From: Quadrisphaera sp.
GTDB taxonomy: Bacteria; Actinomycetota; Actinomycetes; Actinomycetales; Quadrisphaeraceae
Direction of reading: 5' to 3'
Assembly: GCA_029258695.1 (NCBI GenBank)
Contig: JARIBR010000034.1
Span: 1-8,298 of the forward strand
DNA: 8,298 bases
Both the position numbers and the translations under genes were made by a program. The first letter of the stretch is position 1. The number at the start of each line of letters is the position of its first letter. The notes below the pieces were generated by a model. That model searched no databases. It saw only the letters and a list, made by a program, of their open reading frames with translations, and had not been told where the DNA came from. Below, in pieces: positions 1-5,718 of this stretch.

Positions 1-89
1 ACCTCCTCGCCGACCTCCTTGAGCCACCGCGTGACGGTGCCCTCGGTCACCGACTCGCCGAGCGCCGGCATCTTGACGGACTCCGCCAT
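1..89 (-). CDS. sucB: Dihydrolipoamide acyltransferase (E2 of 2-oxoacid dehydrogenase complex), N-terminal fragment
   Basis: Only the first 29 codons lie in the window; the gene runs off the left edge. They read [28 protein letters not shown], the start of a lipoyl domain (the [13 protein letters not shown] signature of E2 chains). The lipoylated lysine would lie further on, outside the window. E2 carries the acyl group on lipoate between E1 and E3 in the cytoplasmic 2-oxoglutarate/pyruvate dehydrogenase complex; in several actinobacteria one E2 serves both complexes, so the succinyl label is conventional. The start at 89 is chosen because AAGGAG (96-101) sits six bases upstream. An in-frame ATG at 107 would add MTKETT but has only a weak ribosome site and would place the good one inside the gene. 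It follows lpdA by 78 bp on the same strand, suggesting an E3-E2 operon. Confidence 0.9.
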   Translation of the reverse strand, partial: MAESVKMPALGESVTEGTVTRWLKEVGEE

Positions 90-95
90 CGTGGT

Positions 96-101
96 CTCCT
101 T
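96..101 (-). promoter_or_regulatory. Shine-Dalgarno deciding the sucB start
   Basis: The minus strand reads AAGGAG here, six bases before the ATG at 89. It favours that ATG over the in-frame ATG at 107, which lacks a comparable site. Confidence 0.75.
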
Positions 102-167
102 CGTCATCGCTTCTGCGGGATGTACAGGCGTGCTGTCGAGCTGGGCCTCGCGGGCCCGGTGCGCCGC

Positions 168-1571
168 TCAGGCGTGCGAGTGCAGCGGCTTGCCCGCGAG
201 CGCGAGGTGAGCCTCGCCCATCGCCTCGTTCTGCGTCGGGTGGGCGTGGACCAGCTGGGCGACCTCCTCGGGGAAGGCCTCCCAGTTCACGATGAGCTGG
301 GCCTCGCCGATCTGCTCGCCCATCCGCGAGCCGACGGCGTGGATGCCCACGAGGGGGCCGTCCACGCGGCGCACCAGCTTGACGAACCCGGCCGTCCCGA
401 GGATCTGGCTCTTGCCGTTGCCCGCGAGGTTGTACTCGTAGGTCGCCACGGCGTCATCGCCCCACTGCGCCTTCGCCTGCTTCTCGGTCAGGCCGACGGA
501 GGAGACCTCGGGCTCGGAGTACGTCACGCGCGGCACCGAGGAGTCGACCACGGGCACGGGCGCGAGCCCGGCGATCTCCTCGGCCACGAAGATGCCCTGC
601 GCGAAGCCGCGGTGGGCCAGCTGGAGACCCGGGACGATGTCGCCGACGGCGTAGACGCCCTCGACCGACGTGCGCAGCCGCTCGTCGGTGGTGACGAACC
701 CGCGCTCCAGGGTGATGCCGGCCTCCTCGAACCCCATGCCGGAGGTGACGGGTCCGCGCCCGACGGCGACGAGGAGGTAGTCGGCGTCGAAGGTCTTGCC
801 GTCCTCCAGGGTGACGTGCACGCCGTCGTCGTCCTGCGTGACGCCCTGGAAGCGGACGCCGAGGGAGAAGGTGATGCCGCGCTTGCGGTAGGCGCGCTCG
901 AAGGCCTTGCTGCAGGCCTCGTCCTCGGCCGGCACCAGGTGCGGGAGCGCCTCGATGATCGTCACGTCGGTGCCGAAGGACTTCCAGACCGAGGCGAACT
1001 CCACCCCGATGACACCTCCGCCGAGGATGACGACCTTGTCCGGGACGTGCTCGAGGGAGAGCGCGGTGTCGGAGGTCAGCACCCGTCCGCCGAGCTCCAG
1101 CCCGGGCAGCGTGCGCGAGGTGGAACCGGTGGCGAGGACGACGGACGCACCGGTGAGGCGCCGCCCGTCGACCTCCACGACGTGGGGCTCCACGAGGCGA
1201 CCCTCTCCGGCGACCAGGGTGACCTTGTGCGCCTTGGCCAGCCCCTGCAGCCCCTTGTAGAGGCGGCCGACCACGCCGTCGCGGTACTTGTTCACCGCCG
1301 GCACGTCGATGGACTCCAACGAGGCCTTGACCCCGAACTGCTCGCTGTGGCGGGCGGAGTCGGCGACCTCGGCCGCGTGCAGCAGGGCCTTCGTGGGGAT
1401 GCAGCCGCGGTGCAGGCACGTCCCGCCGAGCTTGTCCTTCTCCACGAGCGCGACGCTCATCCCCAGCTCCGCGGCGCGGAAGGCCGCGGCGTACCCGCCG
1501 CTGCCCCCGCCGAGGATCACCAGGTCGAACTCGTCGGCTCCGCCTGCGCTGCCGTCTGCCTGATCGGCCAT
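168..1571 (-). CDS. lpdA: Dihydrolipoyl dehydrogenase (E3)
   Basis: A complete 467-residue flavoprotein of normal E3 length. It reoxidises the dihydrolipoyl group of E2 using FAD and NAD+. Visible motifs in order: the FAD dinucleotide fold GGGSGGYAAA (residues 21-30) after a short hydrophilic N-terminus; the redox disulfide in GGTCLHRGCIPTK, with C52 and C57; a second dinucleotide motif, ILGGGVIGVEFAS, for NAD; the FAD-contacting AVGDIVPG; and the C-terminal interface HAHPTQNE with the catalytic H444/E449 pair. There is no N-terminal lipoyl domain. The start at 1571 is preferred over an upstream in-frame codon at 1595 because a GAGGAGGAG ribosome site lies just before it and would be coding in the longer version. 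sucB follows after 78 bp, so E3 and E2 are probably co-transcribed. The upstream neighbour on the other strand starts 135 bp away. Confidence 0.97.
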   Translation of the reverse strand: MADQADGSAGGADEFDLVILGGGSGGYAAAFRAAELGMSVALVEKDKLGGTCLHRGCIPTKALLHAAEVADSARHSEQFGVKASLESIDVPAVNKYRDGVVGRLYKGLQGLAKAHKVTLVAGEGRLVEPHVVEVDGRRLTGASVVLATGSTSRTLPGLELGGRVLTSDTALSLEHVPDKVVILGGGVIGVEFASVWKSFGTDVTIIEALPHLVPAEDEACSKAFERAYRKRGITFSLGVRFQGVTQDDDGVHVTLEDGKTFDADYLLVAVGRGPVTSGMGFEEAGITLERGFVTTDERLRTSVEGVYAVGDIVPGLQLAHRGFAQGIFVAEEIAGLAPVPVVDSSVPRVTYSEPEVSSVGLTEKQAKAQWGDDAVATYEYNLAGNGKSQILGTAGFVKLVRRVDGPLVGIHAVGSRMGEQIGEAQLIVNWEAFPEEVAQLVHAHPTQNEAMGEAHLALAGKPLHSHA

Positions 1572-1574
1572 GGG

Positions 1575-1583
1575 CTCCTCCTC
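1575..1583 (-). promoter_or_regulatory. Shine-Dalgarno deciding the lpdA start
   Basis: The minus strand reads GAGGAGGAG followed by CCC and the ATG at 1571. This purine run is the strongest ribosome site in the window and excludes the longer start at 1595, which would translate through it. Confidence 0.75.
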
Positions 1584-1614
1584 GGATCTGTTCACCGCGT
1601 CCTCCGCGGCGCTG

Positions 1615-1630
1615 CGGCGGCGTGCCGCCG
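1615..1630. repeat. Inverted repeat in the lpdA leader
   Basis: CGGCGGC and GCCGCCG flank a GT centre, a perfect 7-bp inverted repeat with a two-base gap. It lies 44-59 bp upstream of the lpdA start, between lpdA and the divergent gene at 1707. It could be an operator or a leader hairpin. In DNA this rich in G+C, a 7-bp match is expected by chance about twice per window of this size, so it is weak evidence alone. Confidence 0.35.
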
Positions 1631-1694
1631 TGTGCGCCCATCCTGGCAGAACGCCCCGCTCCCACGGTGCACAGGTGCTGCGCCACGCACGGGC

Positions 1695-1709
1695 TACCGT
1701 GGGGACGTG
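1695..1709 (+). promoter_or_regulatory. Leaderless promoter: -10 TACCGT, six bases, GTG
   Basis: TACCGT (1695-1700) is followed by GGGGAC and the GTG at 1707. A TAnnnT hexamer ending six bases before the start codon puts the predicted transcript start at the GTG itself. GGGGA touches the GTG too closely to serve as a ribosome site. No convincing -35 element is seen. Confidence 0.65.
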
Positions 1710-2063
1710 GGCCTGTTCTCCCGTCGTCGCAGCTCGTCCGGTGCCGCCGCGTCACCCGCGCGGAGGGCGGAGGCGCGAGCGGCTGCCGGTGAGGACTCGG
1801 CGCACCTGCGGGACTTCATCGCCACGCGCGTCGGCGTCGAGGCCTACGTCGAGCCGGAGAACGCGCAGACGCCCGTGACGATCCTGCTCATCGCGACCGA
1901 CGGCGAGTGGACGCGGCGCCGGGTCCCCTCGCCCGCCGTCGCGTGGGACTTCGCCCGGGAGCAGGCTATCCCCGTCTACGACGTCAACCACACCGGCTAC
2001 CCCCAGCGCATGCGCGACTACAACGCGCGGACCCGGCGCGGCGGCACCGCGCCGAGCCTCTGA
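1707..2063 (+). CDS. Conserved actinobacterial protein of unknown function
   Basis: 118 residues, cytoplasmic by composition, with no signal peptide or membrane segment. It begins MGLFSRRRSSS, a basic, low-complexity N-terminus to about residue 28. A compact domain follows with a hydrophobic strand PVTILLIATDGEWTRRRV (56-73) and a tail IPVYDVNHTGYPQRMRDYN (88-106). It resembles a family I recall from other actinobacteria, sometimes given loose labels such as 'oxidoreductase'. I see no cofactor motif or catalytic signature to support any function. The plus frame stays open far upstream, antisense to lpdA, but only this 3' part reads like protein. The start at GTG 1707 is chosen from the leaderless promoter geometry and the MGLF start. 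It is divergent from lpdA and convergent with pepA. Confidence 0.8.
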   Translation: MGLFSRRRSSSGAAASPARRAEARAAAGEDSAHLRDFIATRVGVEAYVEPENAQTPVTILLIATDGEWTRRRVPSPAVAWDFAREQAIPVYDVNHTGYPQRMRDYNARTRRGGTAPSL

Positions 2064-2065
2064 GC

Positions 2066-2100
2066 GCACGGCACCGCACGACACGACACGGCACGGCACC
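2066..2100. repeat. Pentanucleotide tandem repeat, seven units of RCACS
   Basis: Starting three bases after the stop codon of the upstream gene, the plus strand reads seven consecutive 5-bp units: GCACG, GCACC, GCACG, ACACG, ACACG, GCACG, GCACC. It fills most of the 52-bp gap between two convergent genes. Nothing in it pairs as a clear terminator hairpin. It is probably a slippage-prone microsatellite outside coding sequence. Confidence 0.8.
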
Positions 2101-2115
2101 GGGGGAGCCTCGTGG

Positions 2116-3690
2116 TCAGCGGCCGGCGAGATCCTCGACGAGGGCGACCAGGGTGGCCACCGCCACGCCGGACCCGCCCGGTCCCGAGGGACCGTGGCCC
2201 TTCCCGGTGGTGAACGACGGTCCGGCGATGTCGAGGTGGGCCCACGGCACGCGCGGCCCGTCCTCGGCGGCCGCGCGCCGGCGACCGCTGCCCACGGGTC
2301 GCCGGGGCACGAAGTCGCGCAGGAAGAGCCCGGCGGTGAGCATCCCGCCCTCCCTGCCCGCGGTGCTCCTCACGTCGGCGATGCTCGACTCGAGCCCCTG
2401 GCGCAGGTCCTCCGGCAGCGGCATGGGCCAGAAGTCTTCTCCGGCGCGTCCCGCAGCGGCCAGGACCTGGGCCGCGAAGACCGCGTCCTCGGCCATGACG
2501 GCGCTCGTGCGCTCCCCCAGGGCCACCACCTGCGCGCCCGTGAGGGTGGCGACGTCCACGACGACGTCCGGCCCGTCCTCACCGGCCGCGACGAGGGCGT
2601 CGGCCAGCACCAGGCGCCCCTCGGCGTCGGTGTTGAGGACCTCCACGGTGCGGCCGCCGCGCATCGTCAGGACGTCGGACGGGCGGATCGCGTCGCCCGA
2701 GGGCATGTTCTCCGCCAGCGCCAGCCACCCGGTCACGCGGGCGGGCACGCCCAGGCGCGCGAGGGCGCAGACGGCCCCCAGCACCGCGGCGGCCCCGGCC
2801 ATGTCGGACTTCATCGTCTCCATCGCCGTCGGCGGCTTGAGCGACAGGCCGCCGGAGTCGAACGTGATGCCCTTGCCCACCAGCGCCACGTGCAGGCGGG
2901 CGCCTCGCGGGGCGTAGTCGACCCGCACGAGGCGAGGACCGCGAGCGGAGCCCTGGCCGACACCGGTGAGGCCCCCGTAGCCGCCGTCGCGCAGCTGCGC
3001 GTCGTCGAGCACGGTGACGTCGACGGGCAGCGAGGAGCCGGCGCGCGAGGCAGCCTCGGCGAAGGCCTGGGGGAACAGGTCGAGCGCAGGGGTGTTCACG
3101 AGGTCCCGCGTGAGGGCGACGCCCTCCGCGACGACGTGCGCGCGCTCGACGCGGCGGGTCAGCTCTCGGACGTCGGCCACGGCCGAGACCACGGTGAGGG
3201 TCTCCACCGGCGCCGTGCGCGACGGGTCACCGGAGCGGTAGGCGCTGAAGGAGTAGGCGCCGAGCAGCGCACCCTCGGCCACGGCGGCAGCCCGCTCGAC
3301 GTCGCTGGCGGGCAGCGCCAGCGCCACCGAGGCGGTGCCCGCCAGCTGGCGCACCGCGGCGCCGGCGGCGCGGCGCAGCGCGTCCGCGGCGGGGAGCGCC
3401 TCGGGCACCGGGCCGAGGCCGACGAGCGCGACGACGGGCGCGGCCACGGCGCCGCCGCCGGGCAGGCGGACGACCTGGTCGCGGGCACCCGTGACGCCGA
3501 GGGCCCGCAGCGCGTCGCCGGTGCCCAGCGCCTCTCGCAGGCGCGCCGGCAGGGCGTCGACGCCGAGGACGCGCGGCTCCTCGGACCGGGGCGCCTCGAC
3601 CGTGTCCGGTGACGCCGCGGCGACCGCCAGGACGAGCGCGTCGGCGCGCACCGCGGACAGCGGCTTGGACGTGGTGACGAGAGTGCTCAC
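2116..3690 (-). CDS. pepA: Leucyl aminopeptidase (M17 cytosol aminopeptidase)
   Basis: 524 residues, close to the usual M17 length. It removes N-terminal residues, leucine preferentially, from peptides in the cytoplasm, using two metal ions in a hexamer. The N-terminal domain (about 1-180) is divergent as usual. The catalytic domain shows VGKGITFDSGGLSLKP with K273, D278 and K285, then MKSDMAG with D296, and NTDAEGRLVLADAL with D355, E357 and R359. These match the known E. coli PepA active-site residues at a constant offset of three, so the enzyme looks intact. Near the C-terminus an Arg/Ala-rich stretch (about 464-480) interrupts the usual junction before PWAHLDIAG. The start is GTG at 3690, with AAGGAG five bases upstream; the frame stays open to 3807 but that extension is low-complexity. 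It lies convergent to the 118-residue gene and divergent from the HNH gene. Confidence 0.96.
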   Translation of the reverse strand: MSTLVTTSKPLSAVRADALVLAVAAASPDTVEAPRSEEPRVLGVDALPARLREALGTGDALRALGVTGARDQVVRLPGGGAVAAPVVALVGLGPVPEALPAADALRRAAGAAVRQLAGTASVALALPASDVERAAAVAEGALLGAYSFSAYRSGDPSRTAPVETLTVVSAVADVRELTRRVERAHVVAEGVALTRDLVNTPALDLFPQAFAEAASRAGSSLPVDVTVLDDAQLRDGGYGGLTGVGQGSARGPRLVRVDYAPRGARLHVALVGKGITFDSGGLSLKPPTAMETMKSDMAGAAAVLGAVCALARLGVPARVTGWLALAENMPSGDAIRPSDVLTMRGGRTVEVLNTDAEGRLVLADALVAAGEDGPDVVVDVATLTGAQVVALGERTSAVMAEDAVFAAQVLAAAGRAGEDFWPMPLPEDLRQGLESSIADVRSTAGREGGMLTAGLFLRDFVPRRPVGSGRRRAAAEDGPRVPWAHLDIAGPSFTTGKGHGPSGPGGSGVAVATLVALVEDLAGR

Positions 3691-3695
3691 GCGAG

Positions 3696-3701
3696 CTCCT
3701 T
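3696..3701 (-). promoter_or_regulatory. Shine-Dalgarno deciding the pepA start
   Basis: The minus strand reads AAGGAG, five bases before the GTG at 3690. It argues against the longer reading frame that begins at 3807. Confidence 0.75.
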
Positions 3702-3757
3702 CAACGACGGGCGGACGGGACCGGGGGCGCGCAGCGGCGGCGGTTCCCGGTGTCGCC

Positions 3758-3763
3758 ACCGTA
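3758..3763 (-). promoter_or_regulatory. Possible pepA -10 element (TACGGT)
   Basis: The minus strand reads TACGGT about 70 bases upstream of the pepA GTG, the only TAnnnT hexamer I noted between the two divergent starts on this strand. It would give a leader of about 60 bases carrying the Shine-Dalgarno. No -35 match supports it, so this is tentative. Confidence 0.25.
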
Positions 3764-3848
3764 GCCCGGCCGTCCACACGCCGGCTCGTCGCCGAGCGGG
3801 CGTCCACAGGGTGGTCCGCGGCCGCCCGGCCGGCGGTCGTCGGAGACC

Positions 3849-3863
3849 TAGCCTGCGCCGGTG
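3849..3863 (+). promoter_or_regulatory. Leaderless promoter: -10 TAGCCT, six bases, GTG
   Basis: TAGCCT (3849-3854), then GCGCCG, then the GTG at 3861. No purine-rich ribosome site precedes the start. The geometry is identical to five other genes in this window. Confidence 0.6.
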
Positions 3864-4583
3864 CCCGTCAGCCCCGTGACCTCGCGCTCCCGCGTGGTGG
3901 TCGTCGTCGTCGCGGCGCTCGTCCTGCTGGCCGCCCTCGTGGCGCCGGGAACCTGGCCCGGCGAGGGCGGCTCGGGCCACGCCCCCGCCCCGGTCGGGCC
4001 GCGCGAGGCCGCAGCGGCCCTGGCCGACGCACCGCCGGGGTCGGCGCTGGCCCAGCTGCGCTCCCTGCGCTCGCGGGCCGCGGGCGGTGTGCCGCGCTAC
4101 GAGCGGGCACGTTTCGGCGCTCCGTGGAGCGACGTCGACGGCAACGGGTGCGACACCCGCAACGACGTCCTGGCGCGCGACCTCGTCGCGGTGCGCGGGG
4201 AGAGGGGGACGTGCGTCCTCCTGGCAGGGACGCTGCTCGACCCGTACTCGGGGGAGACGGTGGGTTTCGTGCGCGGCGCGTCGAGCGGGGCCGTCCAGGT
4301 GGACCACGTCGTCGCCCTCTCGGACGCGTGGCGCTCCGGCGCCGCGGCGTGGCCCCGCTCGCGCCGCCTCGCCTTCGCGAACGACCCCCTGAACCTCCTG
4401 GCGGTCGAGGGATCGCTCAACGAGGAGAAGTCCGGCTCGGACGCCTCGGCGTGGGTCCCCCCCGACCCGGCCTACCGGTGCCCCTACGTGGCTCGGCAGA
4501 TCGCGGTGAAGAGCAGGTACGAGCTCAGCATCACCGAGCCCGAGCGGCGCGCGATGATCGCGGTGCTGCTGCGCTGCGCCTAG
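3861..4583 (+). CDS. Exported HNH endonuclease-like protein (DUF1524/GmrSD C-terminal type)
   Basis: 240 residues. A basic start (SRSR) and a hydrophobic run at about 11-29 (VVVVVVAALVLLAALVAPG) look like a signal peptide or membrane anchor, followed by a Pro/Gly-rich linker to about 45. The rest matches the HNH-type domain found in small exported actinobacterial proteins: WSDVDGNGCDTRNDVL (89-104), VQVDHVVAL with the D148-H149 pair, FANDPLNLLAV with N178, NEEKSGSDASAW (187-198), and RCPYV near 206-210. The His-Asn-Asn/Lys pattern suggests a one-metal phosphodiesterase that cuts DNA. Four cysteines (97, 118, 207, 239) would suit disulfides outside the cell. Its natural role (nutrient DNA use, competition or other) is unknown. 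It is a single gene with its own promoter. Its last 53 bp overlap the convergent NYN gene. An inactive domain is possible but the core residues are present. Confidence 0.85.
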   Translation: MPVSPVTSRSRVVVVVVAALVLLAALVAPGTWPGEGGSGHAPAPVGPREAAAALADAPPGSALAQLRSLRSRAAGGVPRYERARFGAPWSDVDGNGCDTRNDVLARDLVAVRGERGTCVLLAGTLLDPYSGETVGFVRGASSGAVQVDHVVALSDAWRSGAAAWPRSRRLAFANDPLNLLAVEGSLNEEKSGSDASAWVPPDPAYRCPYVARQIAVKSRYELSITEPERRAMIAVLLRCA

Positions 4584-5274
4584 CCGACGAGCGGCTCCGC
4601 GCCGTCGCCCGGAGGTTGCGGGAGCGCCAGCGTCTCGTCGCGGCGCGCTCTGCGTCCACGAGGTCGAGCGTGGTGCTCGCCGCGTCACGCAGCCGGTCCG
4701 ACAGCGCGTGGCTGCCGGGGCTGAGGACGGTCAAGGACCAGCCGAGGTCGACGAGGTCCGCGAAGATGCCGTCGTTGCTCGCCACGACCACCTGACCGAG
4801 GTGCGCCCTCCCCGGGCCCTCGGCGCCAGCGGTGAGCGTGGCCGCGAACGCGGCAGCGCCCTCCAGCAGGGCGTGGTCGGCGAGGTCGCTGCCGTCGGGC
4901 ACCGCGATGGCGCGCGAGGCCAGGCCCGCGAGGTGGGGGCGGGCCCGCTCGACGGCGCCCACCTGACCGGCCAGCACCACCTCGTCGCTGGTCCGGCTGA
5001 GCTCGACGATCGCCGCCATCCGGGCCTGCCAGCGGGTGGGGCCGGCACGGAGGTTGTCGAGGTCGACGAGGAGCAGCCGGGGACCGCGCCCCCGCCAGAG
5101 CCGCGCCTCGGCCACCTGCTCGCACAGCGCCGAGGCGAGGTCGACCGCTCCGAGCGCGGCGATCGCCGCCGGCTCGGCGGGCTCGGCGCCGGCCCCCGCG
5201 GCGCCCGCGGCGAGGTCGGCGTCGGTCCACCACTCGTATCCCGACCACCACGGCGCCCCGTCTCCCAGTCCCAC
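4531..5274 (-). CDS. NYN/PIN-like domain protein
   Basis: 247 residues, predicted cytoplasmic. It begins MGLGDGAPWWSGYEWWTDAD, then an Ala/Gly/Pro-rich linker (about 22-45). The core has a hydrophobic strand ending in acids, RLLLVDLDNLRAGP (D71, D73, N74), then DEVVLAGQVG, PDGSDLADHALLEGA (D130, D133) and QVVVASNDGIFADL (D168), and ends in a strand LTVLSPGSHA. This series of strand-borne acids fits the PIN/NYN ribonuclease fold, so RNA cleavage or binding is inferred, not shown. After about residue 210 the protein becomes an Arg/Ser/Ala-rich tail; its last 17 residues are antisense to the conserved end of the HNH gene. The tail may be a real basic extension or the result of a lost stop or frameshift. 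The GTG at 5274 fits the leaderless pattern; an in-frame GTG at 5316 would add 14 residues and swallow the promoter. Confidence 0.75.
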   Translation of the reverse strand: MGLGDGAPWWSGYEWWTDADLAAGAAGAGAEPAEPAAIAALGAVDLASALCEQVAEARLWRGRGPRLLLVDLDNLRAGPTRWQARMAAIVELSRTSDEVVLAGQVGAVERARPHLAGLASRAIAVPDGSDLADHALLEGAAAFAATLTAGAEGPGRAHLGQVVVASNDGIFADLVDLGWSLTVLSPGSHALSDRLRDAASTTLDLVDAERAATRRWRSRNLRATARSRSSARRSAAAPRSSRAARAR

Positions 5275-5286
5275 CGGCGGAGGGTA
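5272..5286 (-). promoter_or_regulatory. Leaderless promoter: -10 TACCCT, six bases, GTG
   Basis: On the minus strand TACCCT (5286-5281), then CCGCCG, then GTG (5274-5272). It sets the start of the NYN-like gene 14 codons inside the longest frame. The divergent leaderless promoter at 5353 lies 66 bp away. Confidence 0.6.
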
Positions 5287-5352
5287 CCCACGGCCGGTGG
5301 GCGCCCGTGGCGACACCGGTGGGCTGACGCCGGCGGGGATCCCGGGCGCGGA

Positions 5353-5367
5353 TACCGTGACGGTGTG
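5353..5367 (+). promoter_or_regulatory. Leaderless promoter: -10 TACCGT, six bases, GTG
   Basis: TACCGT (5353-5358), then GACGGT, then the GTG at 5365. The 14 bases GGATACCGTGACGG (5350-5363) recur exactly at 6423-6436 before the M20 peptidase gene. There is no ribosome site upstream. Confidence 0.7.
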
Positions 5368-5604
5368 AGCCTCTGGACCTGGGAGTACGCCTGCTTCGAC
5401 GGTTCACCGGTGCCCCGCGCCGCAGGGGACGGCCGGCGGGTGCGCCCGCGCCAGCCCACGGAGGGTTTCAGCGCCCAGGTCGACGCCGAGACGTGGATGG
5501 GCCAGTCGTGGCGGGCCCTGGTCGCCAGCGGTGTCGAGTGCGCCCAGCTGCGCCGCGACGGCACGAGGGTCCAGGGCCTCCTCGAGCTCGCCACCAGACC
5601 GTGA
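5365..5604 (+). CDS. Small hypothetical protein
   Basis: 79 residues, unrecognised. It reads MSLWTWEYACFDGSPVPRAA at the start, a Gly/Arg/Pro-rich middle, then GFSAQVDAETWMGQSWRALV (34-53), and ends in a short charged and hydrophobic segment (AQLRRDGTRVQGLLEL). There is no signal peptide or membrane segment, and it has two isolated cysteines (10 and 59). The amphipathic C-terminal half and the conserved-looking Trp residues suggest a real, small folded protein, not a shadow frame. A leaderless promoter precisely spaced before its GTG, and the absence of a competing gene on either strand, support it. It is divergent from the NYN-like gene and convergent with the DUF3043-like gene. No function can be assigned. 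Confidence 0.7.
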   Translation: MSLWTWEYACFDGSPVPRAAGDGRRVRPRQPTEGFSAQVDAETWMGQSWRALVASGVECAQLRRDGTRVQGLLELATRP

Positions 5605-5626
5605 GCGCGGCCACGAGCACGCGGGG

Positions 5627-5653
5627 CGGCGTCCTGCCCGGCGACGGACGCCG
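5627..5653. terminator. Hairpin between convergent genes
   Basis: CGGCGTCC (5627-5634) and GGACGCCG (5646-5653) form a perfect 8-bp stem with an 11-base loop. It sits 22 bp after the stop of the 79-residue gene and 65 bp from the stop of the DUF3043-like gene. There is no T tract, as is common for terminators in GC-rich actinobacteria. It could act in either direction. Confidence 0.45.
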
Positions 5654-5676
5654 GAGGGCTGCCGGCGCGCGGGGAA

Positions 5677-5699
5677 CGCGTCGACGCGAGGGCCCTCGC
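5677..5699. repeat. Two overlapping perfect palindromes
   Basis: CGCGTCGACGCG (5677-5688) and GCGAGGGCCCTCGC (5686-5699) share three bases. They lie between convergent genes, 20 bp past the DUF3043-like stop. They may belong to a bidirectional termination region with the hairpin at 5627-5653. As palindromes without a loop they could also be protein-binding sites. Confidence 0.4.
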
Positions 5700-5718
5700 C
5701 GGTCGTAGCGAGCCGAGC

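Noticed and set aside
143..157. Small GGGCC/GGCCC hairpin between lpdA and sucB
   Set aside because: A five-base stem in GC-rich DNA is expected by chance. It does not justify a terminator within the probable operon.
125..177. 9-bp direct repeat CAGGCGTGC at 125-133 and 169-177 around the lpdA-sucB gap
   Set aside because: One copy overlaps the lpdA stop region, the repeat is short, and no mobile-element hallmark accompanies it.
120..2063. A very long plus-strand frame covering the antisense of lpdA and the 118-residue gene
   Set aside because: Most of it is a GC-rich shadow of lpdA. Only the part from 1707 reads like a conserved protein.
2194..3612. Long plus-strand open frame antisense to pepA
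   Set aside because: Its composition is repetitive (Gly, Arg, His, Ala) with no motif, and pepA on the other strand is unambiguous with an intact active site.
3763..3786. Imperfect AGCC-GGC/GCCGGCT inverted repeat upstream of pepA
   Set aside because: It needs a bulge and overlaps a doubtful -10 element; it is not distinguishable from background.
3861..5274. HNH plus NYN genes as a nuclease-based defence pair
   Set aside because: They are convergent, not an operon; the HNH protein appears exported, there is no sensor or ATPase, and the surroundings are core metabolism.
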